A stretch of 64,000 nucleotides of DNA from Rheum nobile (Eukaryota > Streptophyta > Magnoliopsida > Caryophyllales > Polygonaceae): NCBI GenBank assembly GCA_027886185.1, contig WOAB01000188.1, forward strand, positions 3,162,001 through 3,226,000, read 5' to 3'. Below, in pieces: positions 45,501 to 58,178 of this stretch. The notes under the pieces were generated by a model. The model saw only the letters and a list, made by a program, of their open reading frames with translations, was not told the origin of the DNA and searched no databases. The translations under genes and the position numbers were made by a program. Position 1 is the first letter of the stretch; each line of letters begins with the position of its first letter.

Positions 45501-48500
45501 AGGGTTTAAGACTAAGATGTGATAACGTTAATAGGTAGTCAAATAGGGTTTGAGACCGAGAGGTAATAACTTCTATTAGATTCCTAGGAATTGAACCTGC
45601 GATTTTATTATTGTGAGAGCAACTTAATTTCTCTTGTGGATTAATATCTATCATAGAAACCCTAAGATTAGATTGAATTTAGCAAATCACGAGAGTGGAT
45701 GTTAATTCAATTTGACCTCAGATGCTAAGTGCTCAAAGGGTCTAGATTTTGATGAGCAAGTTGCAAGAGTGGATGCTAATTAGATCTAGGCACATTGACT
45801 ATCATCCGAGAGGAATTAGTAATTACCTTAGATAGTTATCTTCAAATAATTTGGACAAGATTCAGGTGAAGTGTAATTTTATTTTGCGGAAGTATTATTG
45901 CGGTGATCCTTAACTTTAAACACATTTATCCCATTGATTTTATCCTTTTTATTTGTTTTATCTGTTAGCTTAGTTATACTTTTCCCCGATTCCTTATTTT
46001 TGTGGCCTAGTTCATTGGTAGAATTTCAACTAATATTACATTGATTTTAAAGAGGGATTTTGGCCTTTGCACAATTGAAGATTTGATATTATTGTTCAAG
46101 TCTTTTATCAACTTGGATTATTTATATATTGAGATTAAGTTTTATCTCTCATTTTTAATGAATAATTCAGATATGTTGATGGCTAGTCTAAATCAATTGA
46201 GTATTTCTTCAATTATGCTTGGCTAAATTCCTAGTTCTAAGGTTTGGGTGATCTCGACAATGCGTATATAATTAGAATTATTTCATTGCCTGAATTGAAA
46301 TAATTTTTTATTCATTCCTATTGTGCTTAATGCCCATAGTAGCTTTTGCGAATTGGATCCTATTAGGGTTTGAGACTGGGATGTGATAACGTTAGAAGGT
46401 AGTAAAATAGGGTTTGAGACCTAGAGGTAATAACTTCTATTAGATTCCTAGGAATTGAACCTGAGATTTTATTATTGTGAGAGCATCTTAATTTCTCGTG
46501 GATTAATATCTATCATAGAAACCCTAAGATTAGATTGAATGTAGCAAATCACGAGAGTGGATGTTAATTCAGTTTGACCTCATATTCTAACTGCTCAAAG
46601 GGTTTAGATTTTGATGAGCAAGTTGCAAGAGTGGATGTTAATTAGATCTAGGCACATTGACTATCATCCGAGAGGAATTAGTAATTACCTTAGATAGTTA
46701 CCTTCAAATAACTTGGACAAGATTCAGGTGAAGTGTAATTTTATTTTACGGAAGCATTGTTGCGGTGATCCTTAACCTTAAACACATTTATCCCATTGAT
46801 TTTATCCTTTTTATTTGTTTTATTTGTAAGCATAGTTATACTTTTCCGTGATTCCTTATTTTTATGGACTAGTTCATTGGTAGAATTTCAACTAATATTA
46901 CATTGTTTTTAAAGAGGGATTTTGGCCTTTGCACAATTGAAGATTTGATATTATTGTTCTAGTCTTTTATGAACTTGGATTATTTATATATTGAGATTAA
47001 GTTTTATCTCTCGTTTTTATTGAATAATTCATATATGTTGATGGCTAGTCTAAATTAGTTGAGTATTTCTTCAATTATGCTTGGCTAAATTTCTAGTTCT
47101 AAGGTTGGGGTGATCCCGACAATGCGTATGTAATTAGAATTATTTCATAGCCAGAATTGAAATAATTTTTGATTCCTTCATAGTGTGCTTAATTCCCATA
47201 GTAGCTTTTGCGAATTGGATCCTATTAGGGTTTGAGACTGAGATGTGATAACGTTAATAGGTAGTCAAATATGGTTTGAGACCGAGAGGTAATAACTTCT
47301 ATTAGATTCCTAGGAATTGAACCTAAGATTTTATTATTGTGAGAGCATCTTAATTTCTCTTGTGGATTAATATCTATTATAGAAACCCTAAGATTAGATT
47401 GAATTTAGCAAATCACGAGAGTGGATGTTAATTCAGTTTGAACTCAGATTCTAAGTGCTCAAAGGGTCTAGATTTTGATGAGCAGGTTGCAAGAGTGGAT
47501 GTTAATTAGATCTAGGCACATTGACTATCATCCGAGAGGAATTAGTAAATACCTTAGATAGTTACCTTCAAATAATTTGGACAAGATTCAGGTGAAGTGT
47601 AATTTTATTTTACGGAAGCATTGTTGCGGTGATCCTTAACCTCAAACACCTTTATCCCATTGATTTTATCCTTTTTATTTGTTTTATATGTTAGCTTAGT
47701 TATACTTTTCCACGATTCCTTATTTTTATGGCCTAGTTCATTGATAGAATTTCAAATAATATTACATTGATTTTAAAGAGGGATTTTGGCCTTTGCACAA
47801 TTGAAGATTTGATATTATTGTTATAGACATTTATAAACTTGGATTTATTATATATTGAGATTAAGTTTTACCTCTCGTTTTTATTGAATAATTCCTATAT
47901 GTTGATGGCTAGTCTAAATAAATTGAGTATTTCTTCAATTATGCTTGGCTAAATTCCTAGTTTTAAGGTTGGGGTGATCCCGACAATGCGTATGTAATTA
48001 GAATTATTTCATTACCTGAATTGAAATAATTTTTTATTCATTCCTAGTGTGCTTAATGCCCATAGTAGCTTTTGTGAATTGGATCCTATTAGGGTTTGAG
48101 ACTGAGATGTGATAACGTTAATAGGTAGTCAAATAGGGTTTGAGACCGATAGGTAATAACTTCTATTAGATTCCTAGGAATTGAACCTGGGATTTTATTA
48201 TTGTGAGAGCATCTTAATTTCTCTTGTGGATTAATATCTATCATAGAAACCCTAAGTTTAGATTGAATTTAGCAAATCACGAGAGTGGATGTTAATTCAG
48301 TTTGACCTCAGATTCTAAGTGCTCAAAGGGTCTAGATTTTGATGAGCAAGTTGCAAGAGTGGATGTTAATTAGATCTAGGCACATTGACTATCATCCGAG
48401 AGGAATTAGTAATTACCTTAGATAGTTACCTTCAAATAATTTGGACAAGATTCAGGTGAAGTGTAATTTTATTTTACGGAATCATTGTTGCGGTAATCCT

Positions 48501-51500
48501 TAACCTTAAACACATTTATCCCATTGATTTTATCCTTTTTATTTGTTTTATCTGTTAGCTTAGTTATACTTTTCCCCGATTCCTTACTTTTATGGCCTAG
48601 TTCATTGGTAGAATTTCAACTAATATTACATTGATATAAAGAGGGATTTTGGCCTTTGCACAATTGAAGATTTGATATTATTGTTCTAGTCTTTTATCAA
48701 CTTGGATTATTTATATATTGAGATTAAGTTTTATCTCTCGTTTTTATTGAATAATTCATATATGTTGATGGCTAGTCTAAATTAGTTGACTATTTCTTCA
48801 ATTATGCTTGGCTAAATTCCTAGTTCTAAGGTTGGGGTGATCCCGACAATGCGTATGTAATTAGAATTATTTCATTGCCAGAATTGAAATAATTTTTGAT
48901 TCATTCCTAGTGTGCTTAATGCCCATAGTAGTTTTTGCGAATTGGATCCTATTAGGGTTTGAGACTGAGATGTGATAACGTTAATAGGTAGTCAAATAGG
49001 GTCTGAGACCGGGAGGTAATAACTTCTATTAGATTCCTAGGAATTGAACCTGAGATTTTATTATTGTACGAGAGCATCTTAATTTCTCTTATGGATTAAT
49101 ATCTATCATAGAAACCCTAAGATTAGATTGAATTTAGCAAATCACGAGAGTGGATGTTAATTCAGTTTGACCTCAGATTCTAAGTGATCAAAGGGTCTTG
49201 ATTTTGATGAGCAAGTTGCAAGAGTGGATGTTAATTAGATCTAGGCACATTGACTATCATCCGAGAGGAATTAGTAATTACCTTAGATAGTTACCTTCAA
49301 CTAATTTGGACAAGATTCAGGTGAAGTGTAATTTTATTTTACAGAAGCATTGTTGCGGTGATCCTGAACCTTAAACACATTTATCCCATTGATTTTATCC
49401 TTTATATTTGTTTTATCTGTTAGCTTAGTTATACTTTTCCCCGATTCCTTATTTTTATGGCCTAGTTCATTGGTAGAATTTCAACTAATATTACATTGAT
49501 TTTAAAGAGGGATTTTGGCCTTTGCACAATTGAAGATTTGATATTATTGTTCTAGTCTTTTATCAACTTGGATTATTTATATATTGAGATTAAGTTTTAC
49601 CTCTCGTTTTTATTGAATAATTCATATATGTTGATGGCTAGTCTAAATTAGTTGAGTATTTCTTCAATTATGCTTGGCTAAATTCCTAGTTCTAAGGTTG
49701 GGGTGATCCCGACAATGCGTATGTAATTAGAATTATTTCATTGCCAGAATTGAAATAATTTTTGATTCATTCCTAGTGTGCTTAATGCCCATAGTAGTTT
49801 TTGCGAATTGGATCCTATTAGGGTTTGAGACTGAGATGTGATAACGTTAATAGGTAGTCAAATAGGGTCTGAGACCGGGAGGTAATAACTTCTATTAGAT
49901 TCCTAGGAATTGAACCTGAGATTTTATTATTGTACGAGAGCATCTTAATTTCTCTTATGGATTAATATCTATCATAGAAACCCTAAGATTAGATTGAATT
50001 TAGCAAATCACGAGAGTGGATGTTAATTCAGTTTGACCTCAGATTCTAAGTGATCAAAGGGTCTTGATTTTGATGAGCAAGTTGCAAGAGTGGATGTTAA
50101 TTAGATCTAGGCACATTGACTATCATCCGAGAGGAATTAGTAATTACCTTAGATAGTTACCTTCAACTAATTTGGACAAGATTCAGGTGAAGTGTAATTT
50201 TATTTTACAGAAGCATTGTTGCGGTGATCCTTAACCTTAAACACATTTATCCCATTGATTTTATCCTTTTTATTTGTTTTATCTTTTAGCTTAGTTATAC
50301 TTTTCCCCGATTCCTTATTTTTATGGCCTAGTTCATTGGTAGAATTTCAACTAATATTACATTGATTTTAAAGAGGGATTTTGGCCTTTGCACAATTGAA
50401 GATTAGATATTATTGTTCTAGTCTTTTATCAACTTGGATTATTTATATATTGAGATTAAGTTTTATCTCTCGTTTTTATTGAATAATTCATATATGTTGA
50501 TGGCAAGTCTAAATCAATTGAGTATTTCTTCAATTATGTTTGGCTAAATTCCTAGTTCTAAGGTTGGAGTGATCCCGATAATGCGTATGTAATTAGAATT
50601 ATTTCATTGCCTGAATTGAAATATTTTTTTATTCATTCGTAGTGTGCTTAATGCCCATAGTAGCTTTTGCAAATTGGATCCTATTAGGGTTTGAGACTGA
50701 GATGTGATAACGTTAATAGGTAGTCAAATAGGGCTTGAGACCGAGATATAATAACTTCTATTAGATTTCTAGGAATTGAACCTGAGATTTTTTTATTGTA
50801 CGAGAGCATCTTAATTTCTATTATGGATTAATATCTATCATAGAAACCCTAAGATTAGATTGAATTTAGCAAATCACGAGAGTGGATGTTAATTCAGTTT
50901 GACCTCCGATTCTAAGTGATCAAAGGGTCTTGATTTTGATGAGCAAGTTGCAAGAGTGGATGTTAATTAGATTTAGGCACATTGACTATCATCCGAGAGG
51001 AATTTGTAATTACCTTAGATAGTTACCTTCAAATAATTTGGACAAGATTCAGGTGAAGTGTAATTTTATTTTACGAAAGCATTGTTGCGGTGATCCTTAA
51101 CCTTAAACACATTTATCCCATTGATTTTATCCTTTTTATTTGTTTTATCTGTTAGCTTAGTTATACTTTTCCCCGATTCCTTATTTTTATGGCCTAGTTC
51201 ATTGGTAGAATTTCAACTAATATTACATTGATTTTAAAGAAGGATTATTTATATATTGAGATTAAGTTTTATCTCTCATTTTTACTGAATAATTCATATA
51301 TGTTGATGGCTAGTCTAAATCAATTGAGTATTTCTTCATTTATGCTTGGCTAAATTCTTAGTTCTAAGGTTGGGGTGATCCCGATAATGCGTAAGTAATT
51401 AGAATTATTTCATTGCCTGAATTGAAATGATTTTTTATTCATTCCTAGTGTGCTTAATGCCCATAGTAGCTTTTGCGAATTGGATCCTATTAGGGTTTGA

Positions 51501-53766
51501 GACTGAGATGTGATAACGTTAATAGGTAGTCAAATAGGGCTTGAGACCGAGATATAATAACTTCTATTAGATTTCTAGGAATTGAACCTGAGATTTTATT
51601 ATTCTACAAGAGCATCTTAATTTCTCTTATGGATTAATATCTATCATAGAAATCCTAAGATTAGATTGAATTTAGCAAATCACGAGAGTGGATGTTAATT
51701 CAGTTTGACCTCAGATTCTAAGTGCTCAAAGGGTCTAGATTTTGATGAGCAAGTTGCAAGAGTGGATGTTAATTAGATCTAGGCACATTGACTATCATCC
51801 GAGAGGAATTAGTAATTACCATAGATAGTTACCTTCAAATAATTTGGACAAGATTCAGATGAAGTGTAATTTTATTTTACGGAAGCATTGTTGCGGTGAT
51901 CCTTAAACTTAAACACATTTATCCCATTGATTTTATCCTTTTTATTTGTTTTATCTGGTAGCTTAGTTATACTTTTCCCCGATACCTTATTTTTATGGCC
52001 TAGTTCATTGGTAGAATTTCAACTAATATTACCTTGATTTTAAAGAAAGATTTTGGCCTTTGCACAATTGAAGATTTGATATTATTGTTCTAGTCTTTTA
52101 TCAACTTGGATTATTTATATATTCAGATTAAGTTTTATCTCTCATTTTTATTGAATAATTCATATATGTTGATGGCTAGTCTAAATCAATTGAGTATTTC
52201 TTCAATTATGCTTGGCTAAATTCCTAGTTCTAAGGTTGGGGTGATCCCGACAATGCGTATGTAATTAGAATTATTTCATTGCCTGAATTGAAATAATTTA
52301 TGATTCATTCCTTGTGTGCTTGATTCCCATAGTAGCATTTGCGAATTGGATCCTATTAGGGTTTGAGACTGAAATGTGATAACATTAATAGGTAGTCAAA
52401 TATGGTTTGAGACCGAGAGGTAATAACTTCTATTAGATTCCTAGGAATTAAACCTGAGATTTTATTATTGTGAGCGCATCTTAATTTCTCTTATGGATTA
52501 ATATCTATCATAGAAACCCTATAATTAGATTGAATTTAGCAAATCACGAAAGTGGATGTTAATTCAGTTTGACCTCAGATTCCAAGTGCTCAAAAGGTCT
52601 AGATTTTGATGAGCAAGTTGCAAGAGTGGATGTTAATTAGATCTAGGCACATTGACTATCATCCGAGAGGAATTAGTAATTACCTTAGATAGTTACCTTC
52701 AAATAATTTGGACAAGATTCAGGTGAAGTGTAATTTTATTTTACGAAAGCATTGTTGCGGTGATCCATAACCTTAAACAAATTTATCCCATTGATTTTAT
52801 CATTTTTCTTTGTTTTATCTGTTAACTTAGTTATACTTTTCCCCAATTCCTTATTTTTATGGCCTAGTTCATTGGTAGAATTTCAACTATCATTACATTG
52901 ATTTTAAAGAGGGATTTTGGCCTTTGCACAATTGAAGATTTGATATTAATGTTCTAATCTTTTATCAACTTGGATTATTTATATATTGAGATTAAGTTTT
53001 ATCTCTCGTTTTTATTGAATAATTCATATATGTTGATGGCTAGTCTAAATCAATTGAGTATTTCTTCAATTATGCTTGGCTAAATTTCTAGTTCTAAGGT
53101 TGGAGTGATCCCGACAATGCGTATGTAGTTAGAATTATTTCATTGCCAGAATTGAAATATTTTTTTATTCATTCCTAGTGTGCTTAATGCCTATAGTAGC
53201 TTTTGCGAATTGGATCCTATTAGGGTTTGAGACTGAGATGTGATAACGTTAATAGGTAGTCAAATAGGATTTGAGACCGAGAGATAATAACTTCTATTAG
53301 ATTCCTAGGAATTGAACCTGAGATTTTATTATTGTACGAGAGCATCTTAATTTCTATTGTGTATTGATATCTATCATAGAAACCCTAAGATTAGATTGAA
53401 TTTAGCAAATCACGAGAATGGATGTTAATTCACTTTGACCTCGGATTCTAAGTGCTCAAAGGGTCTAGATTTTGATGAGCAAGTTGCAAGAGTGGATGTT
53501 AATTAGATCTAGGCACATTGACTATCATTCGAGAGGAATTAGTAATTACCTTAGATAGTTACCTTCAAATAATTTGGACAAGATTCAGGTGAAGTGTAAT
53601 TTTATTTTACGGAAGCATTGTTGTGGTGATCCTTAACCTTAAACACATTTATCCCATTGATTTGATCCTTTTTATTTGTTTTGTCTGTTATCTTAGTTAT
53701 ACTTTTCCCCGATTCCTTATTTTTATGGCCTAATTCATTGGTAGAATTTCAACTAATATTACATTG
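42561..53766 (+). repeat. Tandem array: end of unit 1 and units 2-14 of an ~864 bp repeat
   Basis: Unit starts (T/ATTTTAAAGAGGG) are at 42588, 43452, 44316, 45180, 46044, 46906, 47770, 48634, 49499, 50365, 51231, 52037 and 52901. Lengths are 862-866, except unit 12 (806), which lost about 60 bp between two GGATT direct repeats. Units share GATCCTATTAGGG, GGTAGTCAAATAGGG and ATTACCTTAGATAGTTACC. No unit has a long reading frame. Copies are about 93-99% alike by eye. Units 2-3 and 4-5 form a nearly identical pair of dimers, and units 9 and 10 are also very close, so the array has higher-order structure. The array abuts LTR-like U5 sequence at 53767. Confidence 0.95.
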
Positions 53767-53837
53767 GTCTCTATGGAATTGACACTTGACTACTACAACT
53801 GATCTCGTACACTTGCGGGTAGGTTTTAGCCACATCA

Positions 53838-54240
53838 AACCACACAAGCGCACAGTTAGAAGAACAAGGCAACAAAGATCCGTGGTTAATTGAGCAAAGG
53901 ATAGCATATTGCAAAACAAATTAGGCACATATAATACATGATTTAATTGCCAAGATCCAAAACAAAGGCAACCTTCATGATCAATTGTCGAAATATGGCT
54001 ATCAAGAAGCATAATGGGCACCGAAACCGAGTCAACAATGTCTATATGGATAGATTTATCACCAGTCATATGATAAGAAGCCCACGTGTCGAGAATCCAC
54101 GAGAGTATCTTACAAGACTTTTCGGATTTAGGTTTCATTGCATGAAACATTTAATCACTGAAGCCCATTGCTCGCTGGACATGGCCCACCCCGAACGACT
54201 GACGATCATGATCGATTAATCTCGAGCCAATAATGGTGGT
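53838..54240 (-). pseudogene. CopA protease region (broken)
   Basis: On the minus strand an upstream piece with SSEQWASVIK (near 54190) is followed by WILDTWASYHMTGDKS (near 54100) and LNHVLYVPNLFCNMLSFAQL. This is the copia protease and the segment after it; D-T-G is the usual triad, but here it reads D-T-W (GGG or GGA to TGG). A frameshift or stop separates the two pieces near 54150. The frame continues into the inserted block at 53837, so its natural end is lost. An active enzyme would cut the Gag-Pol polyprotein; this one lacks the essential glycine. Confidence 0.8.
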
Positions 54241-54339
54241 AAAGATGAGGGTTGGATAGAGTTGGTGACACCGCCATTGCCGTGAACGATTGACTATCAT
54301 GATCGATTTAGTATTTTTTAAACTATGAAGTCCGTATAT
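54241..54339. other. Short spacer with imperfect direct repeat
   Basis: The sequence near 54280-54303 (GAACGATTGACTATCATGATCG) repeats 54195-54216 with three mismatches. No further feature is seen. Confidence 0.5.
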
Positions 54340-54348
54340 TTTTAATAA

Positions 54349-54788
54349 CGGTTTTTTCGTCTAGTAACCCCGAGGTATCGCTTAATTAGCGCGGTACACC
54401 AAAGTTTGACATATTTTGTGTGGTAACCTTGAAGTGTTCATTTTTTTTTGCGAAATACTCAAATTGTTAAATACAAACGGTTTTTGTTTATTTTGCTTAC
54501 AAAAATAAACCTAAACCCTACAAAATGTTTTTATGGTTAAGGGTTTGGGGTTTAATTTTAGGTTTAGGTTTAGGGTTTTGGGTTTTAAGGCTTAGAGTTT
54601 AGGGTTTAGGTTTTTGGGGTTTAGGGTTTATTTTTATTTTATTTTTAAGAGTAATAAACGAAAACCGTTTCTATATTTGGGTATTTCGTAAAATAATGAA
54701 AACCTCAGGGTTAGTAAGCAAAATATGCCAAACTTTGGTGTACCACGTCAATTAAGCGATACCTCAGGGTGATCAAGAGAAAAAACCG
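54349..54788. mobile_element. Mutator-type MITE (440 bp) with long inverted ends
   Basis: The ends CGGTTTTTTC and GAAAAAACCG open terminal inverted repeats of about 150 bp (shared core AGGTATCGCTTAATT and GGTACACCAAAGTTTG). TTTTAATAA at 54340-54348 and 54789-54797 is a perfect 9 bp duplication, the Mutator hallmark. No transposase is present, so it is non-autonomous. The interior (about 54500-54640) is rich in TTTAGGG-like motifs, the plant telomere unit in degenerate form. Confidence 0.93.
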
Positions 54789-54797
54789 TTTTAATAA

Positions 54798-55734
54798 ATA
54801 AAAAATATTAATAGTCTGTTTCAGGTGCAACTAGTTGCTACCGTACAACATGTGAATCAACCTTGTGGTTTGGATTAAACTGATCAACAGTTCACGTTTA
54901 ATGGGGAGGCGCATGTTTAAATTCATTTATGGTGGCATAATTGTAATAAAAAGGCAAAGAAAGAAAATGGGTGTTTCACTCAAATGCCATAAACTCAAGC
55001 GTTCAGTCGAAAATCTTCCTCACTTCGCTCAATCTCGCCCCAATTTGCTCCAATCCTCCAATCTCGCTAGAAGCTCGGTAACTAGCGCGATGGCAGATGA
55101 TGAAGAAACTTAATCAAATAATGGTTCGGAAGGAGGTATTCTCTATTTCGAGCAAAATTGTAGTTGCTTCAAATCATAGGGTTCACAAATAAACTAGGTT
55201 TTATTTGTTGTAAGCGATTTAGCTGCTTAGTTCAAAATTTTAGTTCCTTAACGTGCTAGGTTTGCAAATTTCTCGTTTTTTAATGTCATTTAGTTGCTTT
55301 GTACAAATTTTTTTGTTGCTTCAAATGCTAGGGCCTAGGGTTCACAAATAGATAGATGTCGTGTATTTTTTGTGATTGTAGTTGCTTTGTTGAGAATTTT
55401 TGGTGCTTCAAAAGTGATGTTCATAACTAGTGTGAAATGCGAACTAATATCCTACTTCTAATCAAGCTGATGTTGAGCTACAGTAGAGAACCTTGATGTC
55501 AAAACCTCTGAAATTATGAATTTTCTAATTTAAGTTGTACGCGTTATAGGATAAGAGTGGGTATAAACTGTATGCTCATGTTAAAGCTATGGTGTTGATG
55601 CTTATTACACTGATGTTCATTTATAGAATCTTCATGTTCATTGTTTAGATGTAGAGTGAAAAGATGCTTATAGAAGTGGAAAATATTTTTGAGTTCATAA
55701 ACTATAAGTAAATGTTCATTTCTAACAGCATAAT
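54798..55734. other. Unassigned host-like DNA
   Basis: AT-rich. A short frame near 54865-55113 ends MADDEET and is followed by a possible donor (GGAGGTATTC near 55131), so a 5' leader or first exon of an unknown gene is possible, but nothing confirms it. No repeat or element end was recognised. Confidence 0.4.
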
Positions 55735-58161
55735 TGTAATACCCCGTATTTTTGTAAGGTTATTTTGGGAATTTTGGAATTTTCCCGAGTACCCGTTGTG
55801 TACGTCGGATTTAATACAGAGAGTTTGAGACATTCTGTAATGTGCTTTGTATCTGTAATATTTTTCTCAGTGAAATAATATACAGACAACATGCCTTGGA
55901 TTTTAATATTCGTTCGCATATGATAATTTTATCCCGGTTTAATGTCATGTTCGTTCAAAGCTGAACGGGCGGAAAAAGCTGATCACGGCGACCGTCGTAC
56001 AGTCGCGGCGACCGCCGTCGTGGATCCAAGAACGGCGACCGTCGTACAGTCACGGCGCCCGCCGTCCCAATGCTCGAGGTGGTAGCTGGCGTGCCAGGCT
56101 ATGGCGGCGACCGCCGTAAATTACGGCGCCCGCCGTAATTGCCACCGTCGTTGTCCGGCAGTCCTTGCCCGTTGGTCGCCGGCGTGATTTCTGGCGAGCG
56201 CCGAACTAGCCTTCGTAGGCCCATTTTTCGTGCTCCAGATGCTTTGACTATAAAAGGAGGTGTTGGGGGAGAGATTTGAGCCATCCCAAACACCGAACCT
56301 CTGCCAAATTCTCGTGTCGTCGGAGTTGTGTTTCGCCGGAGTTTGCAAGCTCTCGTCGGTGTCGTTTGGTGGTGTTTCCAGCAGCCCTTTTTAAGCCTTT
56401 TGGTTGCCTTTGGAGGTCAGAACCCAAGCAAGGCGGAAAGGGGTCGAAACGCGCATCGTTTTGGTGAGATTTCTCTCGTTTCAGTCGTCTGAGTTCTTCA
56501 CGGCGACCGCCGTGTCTTCACGGCGCCCGCCGTGTTCATCACGGCGACCGCCGCCAAGAACAGCGACCGCCGCCAGTGCCCAAAATGCCTTCATGGCTTT
56601 GGCTTGGTTGGTTGTGGTCGTGGCGTCTTTCCTTTCGTTCTCTTTCGTCGTTTTTAGATTCGTACTACGGTTATGTCGGATCTAACTTAGGGTTCCTTTT
56701 ATGGGTCGACTCGAAGGTTGTTGTGCTGTCGGAGCTATACCCGTGTCGAGCCCGAAATCCAGTTGTCGCCGTTAGGCTATTCTGCGGATTAAGGCAAGTG
56801 GTGGTTCGCTCTTGCTCGTTCGTTCCATATTTACATTAATTATCAGTAGTTTATCTGAGTAATTAATTTGGAATGAATACTCTGTTTGTCTGGAAATGGT
56901 TTGATAAACTGTTTTGAAAATCATATAATAGGTTGTATATCTGTTAGAACAATGCTATTATCTGTGATCGCCTTTCGGTCCCTTATGTGGATTTATCCTA
57001 TAAATGTTATTGTGCTGTAACTGTTTAGTTAGCACTGTTAAATAGGAACGTTACTCGGACTCTGTCCAGTCGTTTCTTTATAATCTGGTATCGGGGTGGC
57101 TCGTCTCCATCTGGTACTATTCTAAGATCATGATCGGTCTCTTTCACAAGTGTGTAGAGACAGGACACTTAGCTGGTGTCACAAACCTTCCGGTGTACGT
57201 CACTCTCGATGAAACGTATACTAAGATGTGTCCTCCCATTGGTGGGGTACACATGTAAAAGTCTAATAACGTGATGTGTTTTTGAAACATAAATCAGATA
57301 AGTGCTACTCTGACGCACATAATTAATAAACATTCGGCGAGTAGTACAGCTAAGTTATAGTGCAGCTAGGAAAACTCATCTCGACTTTGATCATAGTACG
57401 TTCTCTTTCCAATCTGGATTCGCTGTATGCGATGAGGTTGGTCGTGAACCGAAGTATCTCAGTCAACTTTTAAATCATTGTTGTATGATTCTGTAACATT
57501 CCAAATTTGTCATATTTCCTTAAAGACTCATTTTCCGTTGGAGTCTTCTTTCGAGTCGATGTCTGTGAAGATTTAGTCTTCCATAATCTTCTCTTGTGCA
57601 TACCTCTGGTCTATTCCAGTAGGAGTATGATGGTTGACTATCGTCATCGATTATTATTCGAGAAGCGATGAGTCTAACCTAATACGACTGCTTCGAACCA
57701 TTCTGCTTTGTACCCTTGCTAGTCTATTCAAGTAGACTAACCCACGAACTTTGTTCTCTGCATGTGGGCTGGTGTCATCCGTTCGATTCGGCACATCAGA
57801 TCGAAAGTAGCTCAGAAGAATAGAAGGACTATGGAGTCAACGGTGGTTTTTGAACGTTTTAATTATTTCTTTAATCAGGTTGAGATCTTTTGGACAATGA
57901 CTTTGGTTGTAATGTACTTTCTAAGACTTCCACTGTTTTTGGTTTAAACTCTGTGTTGGCCTATTCGGGATTGGGTTGTAATCCCGTAACTCTGTTCCCT
58001 TGACAATGTTATGTTTGGGATTGAATGCTTTGATCATTATGTATCATTTGTATTTCATAAATTGTATTTTAATGGTAAATCCTTGGGTGATCTCGGTAAG
58101 GAACACTGGGATCACTAGCGGTATTACCTTTCCAAAAGGGTTAAGTTTTGGGGGTGTTACA
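55735..58161 (+). repeat. 5' LTR of TekD (2427 bp)
   Basis: Starts TGTAATACCCCG, ends GGGGGTGTTACA. About ten GC-rich quasi-palindromes lie at 55980-56140 and 56495-56575, on both sides of the TATA box. Its full-length matches are the solo LTR at 36248 and the TekA LTR. Confidence 0.95.
56248..56257 (+). promoter_or_regulatory. TATA box in TekD 5' LTR
   Basis: CTATAAAAGG, flanked by the quasi-palindrome clusters. It lies in a position matching the TATA box of the solo LTR. Confidence 0.65.
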
Positions 58162-58165
58162 GTTG

Positions 58166-58178
58166 TGGTATCAGAGCC
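58166..58178 (+). other. Primer binding site of TekD (initiator tRNA-Met)
   Basis: TGGTATCAGAGCC, four bases after the LTR. Confidence 0.94.

Larger units (their letters stand above)
30463..53837 (+). mobile_element. Giant LTR-like insertion carrying an expanded tandem repeat
   Basis: The block interrupts CopA precisely. Its left edge reads TGTGATAATACC followed by an AT-rich stretch typical of plant Ty3/gypsy LTR starts. Its right edge (53767-53837) reads GTCTCTATGGAATTGAC, TACACTTGCGGGT and GCCACATCA, which resembles the U5 end of Athila/Tat-type LTRs. Between lie 14 repeats of about 864 bp. Without CopB and its duplication the block is about 14.7 kb; with one repeat it would be about 3.5 kb, a normal size for such an LTR. 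The target duplication is unclear (TAAAA on the left, AAACC or CAAAC on the right), so a solo LTR is the best but not a proven reading. Confidence 0.55.
26056..54240 (-). mobile_element. CopA: decayed Ty1/copia element split by nested insertions
   Basis: On the minus strand the order is protease (54240-53838), then the 23 kb insertion block, GAG-pre-integrase (30462-30340), integrase core (30330-29577), integrase C-terminal linker (to 29275), a foreign Ty3/gypsy fragment (29270-28028), and RT with RNase H (27864-26090). Protease before integrase before RT defines Ty1/copia. Just after the RNase H end there is a polypurine-like GTGGGGGAGT (26090-26081) and about 25 bases of LTR before the LINE A run. 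Reading from 30462 across to 53842 rejoins the same copia segment. Many stops; no complete LTR was identified. Confidence 0.8.

Noticed and set aside
42561..53766. CRISPR array or rDNA spacer as explanation for the tandem repeats
   Set aside because: Units are about 864 bp, contiguous and without unique spacers, have no rRNA sequence, and adjoin LTR-like U5 sequence in a plant genome.
54865..55113. Small gene ending MADDEET
   Set aside because: Composition and length are not convincing, there is no domain, and the splice site is only a guess.
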